Shown one piece after another: positions 17,170 through 26,634 of a DNA stretch of 64,000 nucleotides. Both the position numbers and the translations under genes were made by a program. The stretch's first letter is position 1, and each line of letters opens with the position of its first letter. Source of the DNA: Deinococcus aquiradiocola (lineage in GTDB: Bacteria; Deinococcota; Deinococci; Deinococcales; Deinococcaceae); assembly GCF_014646915.1 (NCBI RefSeq), contig NZ_BMOE01000001.1, positions 62,001-126,000 of the forward strand, written 5' to 3'. Under the pieces are notes generated by a model. The model did no database searches, was not told where the DNA came from, and saw only the letters and a program-made list of their open reading frames with translations.

Positions 17170-18243
17170 ATGAAGCGTCCGATCAACCTGATCCTGACCG
17201 TCCTGCTCGCCCTGGGCCTGGGCTTCGGGATCTACGTCAGCGTGCGCGGCCAGCTGCTGGCCAGCCGCATCGTCACCGTCCACGGCGTCATCGGCAGCGA
17301 GAAGGAAGCCTTCTTCCGCGACCCGGACGTGACGGCCGCCCTCCTGAAACACCAGCTGAAGGTCGAATTCCTGAAGGCCGGATCACGCGAGATCGCCACG
17401 CGCGACCTGAGCGGCACGGACTTCGTGTTCCCCGCCGGGGTGCCCGCCTCCGACGCCGTCCGCAGGCGCGTCAAGGCGCAGCAGGTGTACGACGTGTTCT
17501 ACACCCCCGTCGTCGTGGCGAGCTTCGCGCCCGTCCTGCGCGTCCTCGAACAGAACGCGCTCGCCACGGCGCACGGCAGCTACGGCACGCTCGACCTGCC
17601 CGCCCTGCTGAAGGTCATGGAGGCCGGCACCCGCTGGAACGCCCTGAAGGGCGCGGCGGCCTACCCGTCGTCCCGCAGCGTCCTCGTCACCACCACCGAC
17701 GTCCGTACCAGCAACAGCGCCGCCATGTACCTCGGGCTCGTCAGCAACCTCCTGAACGGCAACACGGTCGCGCAGGCGAGCGACCTCCCCGCCCTCATGC
17801 CGCGCGTATCGCCGCTCTTCCTGCGTCAGGGCTACCAGGAGAGCAGCAGCGCCGGACCCTTCGAGGACTACCAGGCGCTCGGGGCGGGCAAGACGCCCCT
17901 CGTGAACATCTACGAGTCGCAGTTCATCGAGGCGGCCCGCGACCACGCCCTGCCGGACGGCGCGGTGCTGCTGTACCCGCAGCCCGGCATCGTCACCAAG
18001 CACGTCCTCGTGCCGCTCACGCCCGCCGGATCGAGGCTCGGGGAGGCCCTCACCACCGACCCCGACCTGCAGCGCCTCGCGGCGCGCGCCGGGTACCGCA
18101 CGCGCGATGCGGCCCTCTTCCAGAAGCAGGCGAACGCCGCCGGACTCACCGTGCCCGGCACGATCATCGACACGGTCGACCTGCCGAGCCAGGAGGTGCT
18201 GGAAGCCATGATCTCCACCATCCAGAACCAGTACCCGAAATGA
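17170..18243 (+). CDS. membrane-anchored or secreted solute-binding-fold protein
   Basis: 357 residues from ATG 17170 with a GGAGG site. One N-terminal hydrophobic segment (LILTVLLALGLGFGIYVSV) serves as signal or anchor. The remainder resembles a type-2 extracellular solute-binding fold: TDFVFPAGVPASDAV, FYTPVVVASFAPVLRVLEQ, STTDVRTSNSAAMYLGLVSN-like blocks. No ABC permease or ATPase is nearby. It heads a four-gene operon with a TelA protein, an SBP-VWA lipoprotein and an XpaC-like protein, so it is more likely an envelope sensor or scaffold than an importer component. The fold call is by eye. Confidence 0.72.
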   Translation: MKRPINLILTVLLALGLGFGIYVSVRGQLLASRIVTVHGVIGSEKEAFFRDPDVTAALLKHQLKVEFLKAGSREIATRDLSGTDFVFPAGVPASDAVRRRVKAQQVYDVFYTPVVVASFAPVLRVLEQNALATAHGSYGTLDLPALLKVMEAGTRWNALKGAAAYPSSRSVLVTTTDVRTSNSAAMYLGLVSNLLNGNTVAQASDLPALMPRVSPLFLRQGYQESSSAGPFEDYQALGAGKTPLVNIYESQFIEAARDHALPDGAVLLYPQPGIVTKHVLVPLTPAGSRLGEALTTDPDLQRLAARAGYRTRDAALFQKQANAAGLTVPGTIIDTVDLPSQEVLEAMISTIQNQYPK

Positions 18244-18280
18244 CGCCCCTCCGCCCCACCCGCGCCCCAGGAGGCACACC

Positions 18281-19513
18281 ATGACCGACCCGAACGCCCT
18301 GCCGGAACTGACCCCGCCCGAGACCCTCCAGGCGCCCGCGCCCGTCCCCGCCGTCACGCCGCAGCAGAGCGACGAGATGATCCGGATCACGCCCGAACAG
18401 AAGGCGGGCCTCGACGCGCGCGCCCAGGCGTTCCTGACGGGCCTCATCAACGCCGACGTGCAGAGCACCGACTTCAAGGAGAAGGTCAACGCCATCCACA
18501 ACCTCGGGCAGGACGAGATCCGGCAGGCGTCCAGCGTGTCGAGCCGCATGCTCGACCGGCCCATCCGCGAAACGAACCTCGGCACGCTCTCCGAGGGCGC
18601 GCAGGTTGCCAAGGGCCTCACCGACCTGCGCCGCACCGTCGAGGACCTCGACCCCAGCCGCGCGGGCGACCTCTTCAGCGTCCGGAAACTCCTGGGCATC
18701 ATTCCCTTCGGCGGGAAGATCGAAGCGTACTTCGACCGCTACCAGTCCGCGCAGGGCCACCTGAACGCCATCCTCACCACGCTCGCCAGGAGTCAGGACG
18801 AGCTGCGCAAGGACAACGCCGCCATCGAGCAGGAGAAGGTGAACCTCTGGGCGCTCATGACGAAACTCCGGCAGTACGTGTACGTGGGCCGCGCCGTCGA
18901 TCAGGCGCTCACCGAACGCCTCGCCGCGATGGACAGCACCGACCCCGAGAAGGCCCGCATCGTGCGCGAGGAACTGCTGTTCGCCGTCCGGCAGCGCGTC
19001 ACGGACCTCCTCACGCAGCTCGCCGTGAGCATCCAGGGGTACATGGCGCTCGACCTCGTGCGCCGCAACAACCTCGAACTCATCAAGGGCGTGGACCGCG
19101 CCAGCACCACCACCGTCAGCGCCCTGCGGACCGCCGTGATCGTCGCGCAGGCCCTCGCGAACCAGAAGCTGGTCCTCGATCAGGTGACGGCCCTGAACAC
19201 CACCACCGCCAACATGATCGAGGGCACCAGCCGCCTCCTGAAGACGCAGGGCGCGCAGATCCAGGCGCAGGCGGGCAGCGCCACCATCAGCATCGACAAG
19301 CTCAAGGCCGCCTTCGACAACATCTACACCGCGCTCGACGACGTGTCCACGTACCGCCTGCGTGCCCTCGACACCTTCGAGCGCAGCATCAACACCCTGC
19401 AGACGCAGGTGGACGGCGCGCAGAAGTACCTCGACAAGGAACGCAGCCGGGCGTCCAGCGAGGTGCAGCAGGAACTGAACCTGCCGGACCCCGGCCGCGA
19501 CCTGAAGCTGTGA
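18281..19513 (+). CDS. toxic anion resistance protein, TelA family
   Basis: 410 residues from ATG 18281 (AGGAGG upstream). Almost entirely helical, with family signatures RQASSVSSRML, LGIIPFGGKIEAYFDRYQSAQGHL and LDLVRRNNLELIKGVDRA. TelA proteins were named for tellurite resistance and are often adjacent to XpaC-like genes; their biochemical role is unsettled. An acidic Pro-rich N-terminal tail of 30 residues precedes the fold. The stop overlaps the GTG of the VWA lipoprotein, so expression is coupled. Probably cytoplasmic or peripherally attached to the membrane. Confidence 0.9.
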   Translation: MTDPNALPELTPPETLQAPAPVPAVTPQQSDEMIRITPEQKAGLDARAQAFLTGLINADVQSTDFKEKVNAIHNLGQDEIRQASSVSSRMLDRPIRETNLGTLSEGAQVAKGLTDLRRTVEDLDPSRAGDLFSVRKLLGIIPFGGKIEAYFDRYQSAQGHLNAILTTLARSQDELRKDNAAIEQEKVNLWALMTKLRQYVYVGRAVDQALTERLAAMDSTDPEKARIVREELLFAVRQRVTDLLTQLAVSIQGYMALDLVRRNNLELIKGVDRASTTTVSALRTAVIVAQALANQKLVLDQVTALNTTTANMIEGTSRLLKTQGAQIQAQAGSATISIDKLKAAFDNIYTALDDVSTYRLRALDTFERSINTLQTQVDGAQKYLDKERSRASSEVQQELNLPDPGRDLKL

Positions 19514-21051
19514 AGCGCGCCGCCCGCCCCCTCGCCCTGCTGCTCCTGCCGCTCGCGCTCGCCGCGTGCCGGGGCGGCGGGGACGCCACCACCCTCACCG
19601 TGCTCGGCGGCAGCGAACTCAGCGACCTGAAACCCATCCTGGACGACGTGGCCCGGCAGACCGGCGTGAAGCTCGACGTGCGCTACACCGGCACGCTCGA
19701 CGGCACGGAACAGCTCCTGGGCGGCGCCAGACCGGACCTCGTGTGGTTCTCCAGCGCCCGCTACCTGCAGCTGCAGAACGGCCTGCAGGGCCGCGTGCTC
19801 GCCAGCGAGAAGATCATGCTGTCCCCCGTCGTGCTGGGCGTCAAGGCGTCCAGCGCCCGCCGCTGGGGCTGGACGTCCGGCAGCGTCAGCTGGAAGGACA
19901 TCGCGCAGAAGGCCGCCAGCGGCGACCTGAAGTACGGCATGGCGAACCCCGCCGCCAGCAACAGCGGCCTGTCCGCCCTGATCGGCGTGGTCGCCGCCGT
20001 GAGCGGCAAGGGCGACGCCATCACGGCCGCCGACGTGACCGCGCCCGCTCTGCGCGGCTTCTTCCGGGGGCAGGCGCTCACCAGCGGCAGCAGCGGCTGG
20101 CTGTCGGACGCGTACCTGCACGACCAGGATCGCCTGAACGGCCTCATCAACTACGAATCGGTCCTGCTGAGCCTGAACGCCAGCGGCAAACTCCGCGAGC
20201 CGCTCACGCTCATCTACCCGAAAGACGGCCTGATCACCGCCGACTACCCCCTGATGCTCCTCAACAAGGACCGGCAGGACGCGTACCAGAAGCTCGTCGA
20301 CGCCCTGAAGAGCACGGACGTGCAGCGCCGCATCCTGCAGGAGACGCGCCGCCGCCCCGTCAACCGCGCCGTCCCGCTCACCGCCGACTTCCCGGCCGGA
20401 CTGACCATCGAACTGCCGTTCCCCGGCAGTGGAGGAGCCGTGAACGCCGTCCTGAACGCGTACCTGCAGGACACGCGCACGCCCGCCAACACCATCTTCG
20501 TGCTCGACACGAGCGGCAGCATGGGCGGGCAGCGCATGGAGGCGCTCAAGGCGGCGCTGCTCGGCCTGAGCGGCGCGGACGGTACCCTGACCGGCCGCTT
20601 CTCCAACTTCGCGAACCGCGAGCGCGTCACCTTCATCCCCTTCAGCTCCGGCGTGCAGACCCCGCAGACCACCGAGATCGGCCCTCAGAAGGCGCAGGCC
20701 CTCACGGAACTGCAGTCGCGCGTGCAGGCCCTCCAGCCGGGCGGCGGCACCAACATCTACGGCGCGCTCGAAGCGGCGTACGCCGAAGCCGCGCACGCCC
20801 CGCCCGGACGGTACACCAGCATCGTCCTCATGACGGACGGCGAGAGCAACGAGGGCCCCAGCGCCCGCGACTTCAGGCGGGCGTACGACGCCCTGCCCGG
20901 CAGCGTGAAGGCCGTGCGGACCTTCACCATCCTGTTCGGCGACGCGAGCCGCGACGCCATGAACGAGATCGCCACCCTGACGGGTGGCCGCACCTTCGAC
21001 GGCACCAGCGACCTGCAGGCCGCCTTCAAGCAGATCCGGGGCTACCAGTGA
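19510..21051 (+). CDS. lipoprotein with solute-binding domain fused to a von Willebrand A domain
   Basis: 513 residues from GTG 19510. A lipoprotein signal ends at lipobox ALAAC. Residues about 28-300 are a solute-binding fold (LTVLGGSELSDLKPILDDVA, GGARPDLVWFSSARYLQ, NYESVLLSLNASG). Residues about 328-513 are a VWA domain with MIDAS DTSGSMGG (Asp333, Ser335, Ser337), GGGTNIYGALEAA and LMTDGESNEGP. VWA domains bind protein partners through the metal site. The protein should be anchored to the outer face of a membrane. It overlaps telA by 4 nt and is followed by the XpaC-like gene. Confidence 0.88.
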   Translation: MKRAARPLALLLLPLALAACRGGGDATTLTVLGGSELSDLKPILDDVARQTGVKLDVRYTGTLDGTEQLLGGARPDLVWFSSARYLQLQNGLQGRVLASEKIMLSPVVLGVKASSARRWGWTSGSVSWKDIAQKAASGDLKYGMANPAASNSGLSALIGVVAAVSGKGDAITAADVTAPALRGFFRGQALTSGSSGWLSDAYLHDQDRLNGLINYESVLLSLNASGKLREPLTLIYPKDGLITADYPLMLLNKDRQDAYQKLVDALKSTDVQRRILQETRRRPVNRAVPLTADFPAGLTIELPFPGSGGAVNAVLNAYLQDTRTPANTIFVLDTSGSMGGQRMEALKAALLGLSGADGTLTGRFSNFANRERVTFIPFSSGVQTPQTTEIGPQKAQALTELQSRVQALQPGGGTNIYGALEAAYAEAAHAPPGRYTSIVLMTDGESNEGPSARDFRRAYDALPGSVKAVRTFTILFGDASRDAMNEIATLTGGRTFDGTSDLQAAFKQIRGYQ

Positions 21052-21088
21052 CCCGCCCCGCCACCCCGCCCCGCCCGGCCGGAGCGCC

Positions 21089-21688
21089 ATGCGGTACCTG
21101 AGCAGCACCCGTCACCTCGTCGGCGCGGCCCTCGCCCTGCTGGGCCTCGGCGCGCACTTCGCCGGACTGCTCGGCACGTGGTGGCTGCCCATCGTGCTCG
21201 GCCTGTACGTGCTCGGCGTGCTCGTCACGCCCGCCCGCACCCGCGCCGACGTGCTGACGGCGCAGCAGGCCCGTGCCGACGACCTCGGCGCGGACCTCAC
21301 GCGCTTCGTGAACTCCCTGCGCGGCCAGGTGCCGCCCGCCCTGCTGGAACGCACGCAGCACATCGCTCGGCAGCTGCAGGCGATCCTCCCGCGCCTCGCC
21401 GCACTCGAACAGGCGGGCGACCCGAACGCCTTCACGGTCCGGCAGATCATCACCGACTACCTTCCCGGCACGTTCCGCAACTACCTGAACATCCCGCCCG
21501 CCCTGCGCGCCCAGGCGAGCGCCCGCCTGGGCCGCAGCCCCGACGCGCTCGTGCAGGAGCAGCTCGACCTGCTCTCCAGCACCCTCGACCGCGTCACGCA
21601 GGACACCGTCAGCGGCGACGCCGACGCCCTGCAGGCCAACGGGCGCTTCCTGAAGGAGAAGTTCGGGAAGCCGGAACTCGAACTGTGA
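21089..21688 (+). CDS. XpaC-like membrane protein (5-bromo-4-chloroindolyl phosphate hydrolysis family)
   Basis: 199 residues from ATG 21089, preceded by GGAG. Two hydrophobic segments (residues about 9-29 and 31-48) are followed by a long helical region (DLGADLTRFVNSLRGQVPPALLERTQHIARQLQAILPRL, IITDYLPGTFRNYLNIPP). The YLPGTFRNYL stretch is characteristic of proteins that accompany TelA. It closes the four-gene operon. The historical family name is not a proven activity. It may tether TelA at the membrane. Confidence 0.78.
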   Translation: MRYLSSTRHLVGAALALLGLGAHFAGLLGTWWLPIVLGLYVLGVLVTPARTRADVLTAQQARADDLGADLTRFVNSLRGQVPPALLERTQHIARQLQAILPRLAALEQAGDPNAFTVRQIITDYLPGTFRNYLNIPPALRAQASARLGRSPDALVQEQLDLLSSTLDRVTQDTVSGDADALQANGRFLKEKFGKPELEL

Positions 21689-21761
21689 CGCGCCCCCCAC
21701 GCCCCCCACGAAGGCGGGCCTTGTTGCAGAGGGCCTCGCCCGCATCCGGTAGGCTGAACGC

Positions 21762-22334
21762 GTGAAACTGTACACCAAGACCGGAGACGGCGGACAGACC
21801 GGCCTGTACGGCGCGGACCGCGTCAGCAAGGGCCACCCGCGCGTCGAAGCGTACGGCACCGTCGACGAACTCAACAGCCTCCTCGGCCTCGCCCGTGCCC
21901 ACAACACCCGCTCCCACAAGCCCGACGCGGACCTCGACGCGGACCTCGAACACCTGCAGAACGCCCTCTTCGACCTCGGCGCGGACCTCGCCACCCGCAA
22001 CGACAGCCCCTACAGCAAGAACATCGCCCGCATGGACGAGCAGGACGTCACGCACCTCGAAACGCTGATCGACCGCTACCAGGACGGCGTGCCGCCCCTC
22101 ACGCAGTTCATCCACCCCGGCGGGACGCCCGCCGCCGCGACCCTGCAGGTGGCGCGCAGCGTCGCCCGCCGCGCCGAACGCGACGTGATCCGCCTGATGG
22201 AGCACGAGGCCGTGAACCTGCAGGCGCAGGTCTACCTGAACCGCGTGTCGGACCTGCTGTTCATCATGGCGCGCGCCGCGAATGCCCGCGCGGGCATCCA
22301 CGAAGCGGAATGGCACGTCAAGAAACGCCGCTGA
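21762..22334 (+). CDS. cob(I)alamin adenosyltransferase, PduO type
   Basis: 190 residues from GTG 21762, with TAGGCT and 6 nt upstream (leaderless), so it is transcribed apart from the TelA operon. It transfers adenosyl from ATP to cob(I)alamin. Motifs are the N-terminal YTKTGDGGQTGLYG ATP site, VEAYGTVDELNSLLG, and ARSVARRAERDVIRL with VYLNRVSDLLFIMAR near the C-terminus. Length is normal for the family. Adenosylcobalamin would serve B12-dependent enzymes outside this window. Confidence 0.93.
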   Translation: MKLYTKTGDGGQTGLYGADRVSKGHPRVEAYGTVDELNSLLGLARAHNTRSHKPDADLDADLEHLQNALFDLGADLATRNDSPYSKNIARMDEQDVTHLETLIDRYQDGVPPLTQFIHPGGTPAAATLQVARSVARRAERDVIRLMEHEAVNLQAQVYLNRVSDLLFIMARAANARAGIHEAEWHVKKRR

Positions 22335-22395
22335 GCGTGACACCGCGGCAGCACCGGACGACCCGCCCTCCCGCTGGCCTCAACTGATCTCGTCC

Positions 22396-22431
22396 GACGT
22401 CGGCGCTCCGTCTCTTCGGGGTGCCGACGTC
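22396..22431. terminator. terminator hairpin between converging genes
   Basis: GACGTCGGC at 22396-22404 pairs with 22423-22431 (9 bp, loop 18). The downstream arm overlaps the stop codon of the amidase gene. It can serve both the adenosyltransferase and amidase transcripts. Confidence 0.5.
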
Positions 22432-23611
22432 ACTGCACCTTCAGGAAGCGCAGGATGCCGGTCGCGATGGCGCTCGCGAGGCGGTCCCGGTACCCGGCCT
22501 GCGCGAGCTTCGCGCCCTCGGTGGGGCTGGTCCCGAACCCTACCTCGGTCAGGACGGCAGGCACGGTGGGGTTGCGGATCACGTAGAAGGCGTCCGACTG
22601 CACGCCACGGTTCTCGGCGCCCGTCTGCGCGATGAGCTGCGACTGGATGCTGCGTGCCAGCTGCGCGCTGAACGCGAGTTTCGCCTGCGAGAGCAGATCG
22701 CCCACCAGGTTCTGCGCGTTGCTGCTGGCCTTGCGGGTGAGTTCCTGCCCGATGCTGCCACCACCGTTCTCCTGCACGGCGATGGAGCGTTTGCTGCCGG
22801 GCAGGGTGCTGCCGAAGTAGTACGTCTCGATGCCGCTGGCGCTGCTGCTGCCGCTGTTGACGTGAATGCTGATGTACGCGTTCACGGTCCCGGCACTGGC
22901 GAGGCGCGAGCGCCGGTCGAGGTCGGTGCGTTTGTCCACGGACAGCTGCGTGTCGCTGGAGCGCACCATGATGACGTTCACGCCGCGCGCCGTGAGGTAC
23001 CCGCGCACGCGCTGCGCGACGTCCAGCGTCACTTCCTTCTCGGTCACCCAGCGGCTCACCATGCCGGGGTCGACGCCGCCGTGCCCCGCGTCGAGCACCA
23101 CGCTCAGGCGCGGGCGGGCGACGGTGCTGGCAGGCTGGATGACGGGCCGGGCCGGGACGCCGCTCGTGGCGGTCGCTGCGGGCCGGGCCGCGCTGGCGGG
23201 CGCGGGCCGCGTCCCGGTGGGCAGCGGCACGTCGATCACGAGCCGGGCGGGCTGGCCGTTCCCGGCCGGGTACACCTGCGCGGCGGCGTCCGTGACGCCC
23301 GCCGCGAGCTGCACGCTGACGCGCGACCCCTCCACGGTGTACGACGCGACGCCCGGCTCGGCGAGCGTGCCCTGCTCGGCGCGCAGCGGCACCCTGAGCG
23401 TGACGGTCAGGACGCGGTTGCCGCCGCTGCCGCTGCTGAGGGCGGTGCTGACGGTGCTCGGGCCGGGCAGGTCGAACACGAGGCGCGTGAAGCCCTCGTG
23501 CGTGCCGATGCGCGGCGCGGCGCTCGCCCGGCCCGAGTGGGGGAGGGCGGGGAGGGTCAGTCCGGCGAGCGTCAGGCCGGTACTCAGCAGCAGGATGGTG
23601 GAGCGCTTCAC
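22430..23611 (-). CDS. N-acetylmuramoyl-L-alanine amidase with AMIN domain (AmiC-like)
   Basis: 393 residues from GTG 23611; TACACT lies 8 nt upstream. A signal peptide (STILLLSTGLTLAGLTLPAL) leads to an AMIN domain (residues about 35-130), an Ala/Pro/Thr linker and an amidase_3 catalytic domain. Zinc-site blocks are VVLDAGHGGVDPGM, the glutamate in VTEKEVTLDVA and AYISIHVNSGSSS; the C-terminal block is VLTEVGFGTSPTEG. It cleaves cell-wall peptide side chains during cell separation and acts outside the cytoplasmic membrane. Confidence 0.93.
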   Translation of the reverse strand: MKRSTILLLSTGLTLAGLTLPALPHSGRASAAPRIGTHEGFTRLVFDLPGPSTVSTALSSGSGGNRVLTVTLRVPLRAEQGTLAEPGVASYTVEGSRVSVQLAAGVTDAAAQVYPAGNGQPARLVIDVPLPTGTRPAPASAARPAATATSGVPARPVIQPASTVARPRLSVVLDAGHGGVDPGMVSRWVTEKEVTLDVAQRVRGYLTARGVNVIMVRSSDTQLSVDKRTDLDRRSRLASAGTVNAYISIHVNSGSSSASGIETYYFGSTLPGSKRSIAVQENGGGSIGQELTRKASSNAQNLVGDLLSQAKLAFSAQLARSIQSQLIAQTGAENRGVQSDAFYVIRNPTVPAVLTEVGFGTSPTEGAKLAQAGYRDRLASAIATGILRFLKVQ

Positions 23612-23705
23612 TGGGCGCGAGTGTAGCGGATTCCAGGTGAGGAGGTCACAGAAGTTTCTCACCTTCACGCGCGCACGCTCACGCGGGGAGGTGCATGATG
23701 GAGCC

Positions 23706-24368
23706 ATGACGGCCAACCGCACGCCACGTCCCCACCGCCTGCCCGTCCTGACGCTGCTCGCGGCCCTGACCGTACCGTTCGCGGCGCACGCCATCACGCT
23801 CGGCGGCTTCCAGATCCAGGCGCGCGGCGCGCAGTCGCTGAACCTCGAGACGGGCCGCACGGACCTCCCGCAGGGCGGCACCGCCACCGACGCGGCGCAC
23901 GGCCTGACCCTGCAGGGCCGCACCATGAGCTACGAGGCCGGCAGGAGCCTGCGCGCCACGGGCGTCACGATCCGCACGGCGGGCGGCGGGAACCTGCGGG
24001 CCGACACCGTCACGTACGACGTGCCGGGCGGCAGGCTCGACGCCAACGGCCACCTCGCCTTCCAGAACAGCGCCCTGAAGGACCTGACGGCCCGCACCGT
24101 GCGTCTCGACACCCGCAGCGGCGCAGTCGTCGCGACGGGCGGCGTCACGGCCCGCACGCCCGCCCTGAAGGCCGACCGGGTCGTCGTGCTGGACGGCGGC
24201 AAGCTGGTGCTGCTCAGCGGCAATTACACGCTCACGTCCGCCGGGACGCGCTACGCGAAGGCCGGGAGCCGCGCCGTGCTGCTCCTGAACGGCACGAACG
24301 GTCGCCAGACGGCCACGGCGACTCCCCCGGCCGCCGTGCTCGCCCGCTTCGCACCTTACCTGAACTGA
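23706..24368 (+). CDS. exported LptA/OstA-like protein
   Basis: 220 residues from ATG 23706 (CATGAT and 6 nt upstream). A signal peptide (LPVLTLLAALTVPFAAHA) precedes a repetitive beta-rich region (LTLQGRTMSYEAGRSLRATGV, LRADTVTYDVPGGRLDANGHL, TARTVRLDTRSGAVVATGGV), the stacked-strand pattern of the OstA/LptA beta-jellyroll. In Gram-negative bacteria this fold carries lipopolysaccharide; Deinococcus lacks typical LPS, so another envelope glycolipid is possible. The tail converges on the serine-hydrolase gene with only 13 bp between stops. Confidence 0.72.
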   Translation: MTANRTPRPHRLPVLTLLAALTVPFAAHAITLGGFQIQARGAQSLNLETGRTDLPQGGTATDAAHGLTLQGRTMSYEAGRSLRATGVTIRTAGGGNLRADTVTYDVPGGRLDANGHLAFQNSALKDLTARTVRLDTRSGAVVATGGVTARTPALKADRVVVLDGGKLVLLSGNYTLTSAGTRYAKAGSRAVLLLNGTNGRQTATATPPAAVLARFAPYLN

Positions 24369-24381
24369 CCCGCGCGTCCGG

Positions 24382-25623
24382 TCAGGGCGCGGTCGGCATG
24401 GCCGGGCGTGCCGCCGTGGGTGCCGCTGCCGCGTCCGGCTGCACGTGTCCGCCGTCCCCTTCCAGCAGCACGGTCTTCATGGCCGCGTTGATCCACGCGA
24501 AGGCCGCGCCGGTGTTGTGCATGGTGTACTCCTGGTCCGCGCCATGCTGCATGAAGGCGTACACGACGTCCTCGCCGCCCGCCGTGTGCAGGTACCCGCT
24601 GAAGGTCAGGAGGCGCCAGCCGTTGCCGCCCTTGCCGCCCCAGTACGTGACGGGCGCCTGCAGGCGCGTGCGGCCGAAACCGGTCGCCATGACGCTGCGC
24701 TGCATCTGCTGCGCGTCCGCGCTCAGGCCGCTGCGCAGGAATTCCGCCGCGACGAGGTGAGCGAACTCGGCGGGCGTGCTGACGTTCTGCGTGCCGAGGT
24801 CCGTGTCGGGCGCGTACCGGTGATCGAAGTAGTCGTTCAGACGCCGCTGCAGCACGTCCGCGCGGTTGCGTCTCGCGTCCTCGTCGAGCGCCTGCGCGGC
24901 CCGCAGCAGTTCCGGCCCGCGCAGCGACGCGAAGGCGGCCGCGCCAGGGAAATTCCCGGACAGGCCCGCCTGCGCCGTCCACCAGTCCTTGGTGGGCAGG
25001 ATCAGGCGCGTGCGGCACAGGCCCAGCGTGTCCGCCACGTCCTGCACGGCCTGCAGGCCCACCCGGCGGTGCAGCAGGTCGGTGGCGGTGTTGTCGGAGT
25101 TGTGGATCATGCGGGCGGCCAGGGTGGGCACGTCGCTGTGATCGTAGGGGTAGTTGCCGAGGCTCTGCGTGCCGGGCGTCACTTCGAACGTCTCGGACAG
25201 GCGCAGGGTGCCCGCGTCCTTCTGGCGCAGCACGGCCCACAGGACCGCCTGCTTGTACGTGCTCGCCAGCGGGAACACGCCGTCCGGGTCGTGCGACACC
25301 ACCCGGCGCGGCTGCAGCGTGACCGGGTCGACCACGGCGACGTACAGCCCGAGCCGCCCGGACAGCCGGGGCGGCGGGGCGGGCGCTTCCGTCCCGGCAG
25401 GAGCGTTCAGGCACGGTGTGCCCTGCGTGACCTGCACGCCGCCCGCCCCGGCCGTGCCCGTGACGCCTCCCGCCTGCATGGCGGCGCGAGCCCGTCCCGG
25501 CAGGAGCGGGTCTGTCCCGCTGCCTGCCCGGTTCAGCCACGCCGTCCCGCCCGCCAGGGCCACCAGGGCCAGCAGCACGTAACGGCCCTTGTTGCGCAGG
25601 CGCCGCGGTGCCTGCAGACGCAT
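24382..25623 (-). CDS. class A beta-lactamase-like serine hydrolase, membrane-anchored
   Basis: 413 residues from ATG 25623. One N-terminal membrane segment (YVLLALVALAGGTAWL) is followed by a Gly/Ala/Pro linker and a catalytic domain with SxxK as STYK (Ser121, Lys124), an SDN loop (IHNSDNTATDLL) and GGKGG in place of KTG. It may be a beta-lactamase or a penicillin-interactive peptidase acting outside the membrane; activity on antibiotics cannot be inferred. The start shares one base with the stop of degV (TGATG), so the two are co-translated. Confidence 0.85.
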   Translation of the reverse strand: MRLQAPRRLRNKGRYVLLALVALAGGTAWLNRAGSGTDPLLPGRARAAMQAGGVTGTAGAGGVQVTQGTPCLNAPAGTEAPAPPPRLSGRLGLYVAVVDPVTLQPRRVVSHDPDGVFPLASTYKQAVLWAVLRQKDAGTLRLSETFEVTPGTQSLGNYPYDHSDVPTLAARMIHNSDNTATDLLHRRVGLQAVQDVADTLGLCRTRLILPTKDWWTAQAGLSGNFPGAAAFASLRGPELLRAAQALDEDARRNRADVLQRRLNDYFDHRYAPDTDLGTQNVSTPAEFAHLVAAEFLRSGLSADAQQMQRSVMATGFGRTRLQAPVTYWGGKGGNGWRLLTFSGYLHTAGGEDVVYAFMQHGADQEYTMHNTGAAFAWINAAMKTVLLEGDGGHVQPDAAAAPTAARPAMPTAP

Positions 25624-26462
25624 CAGTTCAGGGGTTCCAGCGCCAGCCCGTACGTGCCGGGACCGGCGTGCGTGGCGATCACCGCGCCGAACTTGTGGTT
25701 GCCGAAGTCCTCGATGCCGCTGCCCGCCAGCGTGGCGCGCATCTCCTCCAGCGTCGCCTCGCCGCCGTCCGTGCAGATGAACGACGCACGGACCGGGCCG
25801 TGCTGCTGCGCGTAATCGCGCGCGAACTGCACGATGTCCGCCTGCGCCTTCTTCGCGCCGCGCGCCCGGCCCGCCGCGTCGACCTTGCCGCCACGCACCG
25901 CCAGGATCGGCTTGATGTTCAGCAGGCCGCCCAGCAGGGCCGCCGCGCCACCGATGCGGCCGTTCATGCGCAGGAAATCCAGCGTGTCCACCGTGAAACG
26001 GATGACGGCGTTCGCCTGCACGCGCTCCAGGGCCGTCACGATCTCCGCCATGCTGCGGCCCTCGCGGCCCATCTGCGCGGCGCGGATCGCCTGCATGCCC
26101 AGACCCATCGCGGTCGTGTGGCTGTCCAGCACCGTGACCTTCCCGCCGAAGTCCTGCGCGGCGAGGCGGGCGCTGCCGACCGTGCCGGACAGCTGACCGC
26201 TGATGTGGACGCTCAGCACCTCGTCCGCCGTTTCGAGCGCCCTGCTGTACGCCTGCGCGAACTCGGCCGGGCTGGGCTGCGAGGTGGAGGGCGTCTTCTT
26301 GCCTTCGCGCAGGCCCTTGAAGATGTCCGCGGGCGTGATCTCCAGACCGTCCTTGTACATCTGGCCGCCGAACAGGACGTACAGGGGCACGGAGACGATG
26401 GCGTGTTGCTGCTGCTCCTCCAGCGTCAGGTCGCTGGTGGAATCGGTCACGATGGAGATCAT
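25623..26462 (-). CDS. DegV family fatty-acid-binding protein
   Basis: 279 residues from ATG 26462; TACACT and 7 nt set a leaderless start. Typical DegV features are [15 protein letters not shown] at the N-terminus, [28 protein letters not shown] and the C-terminal [18 protein letters not shown]. Family members bind long-chain fatty acids, and in Gram-positive bacteria they hand them to a fatty acid kinase. No kinase gene is next to it. It is co-transcribed with the class-A-like hydrolase. Confidence 0.92.
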   Translation of the reverse strand: MISIVTDSTSDLTLEEQQQHAIVSVPLYVLFGGQMYKDGLEITPADIFKGLREGKKTPSTSQPSPAEFAQAYSRALETADEVLSVHISGQLSGTVGSARLAAQDFGGKVTVLDSHTTAMGLGMQAIRAAQMGREGRSMAEIVTALERVQANAVIRFTVDTLDFLRMNGRIGGAAALLGGLLNIKPILAVRGGKVDAAGRARGAKKAQADIVQFARDYAQQHGPVRASFICTDGGEATLEEMRATLAGSGIEDFGNHKFGAVIATHAGPGTYGLALEPLN

Positions 26463-26634
26463 GACGCGCAGTGTAGCGTGTGCCGCAGGCCTCTGCAGGG
26501 CAGCCCCGCACGCCGCGCGCGGCCCCCGCGCGAGGCTGCACACCCGTCCCGGCCGCCCGGAATCTAAGGATTTGCGTACCGTTCAGGCCCCACTTTCCCA
26601 GGACCCGCCCCCGGCATCGGCGTACACTGAACGC

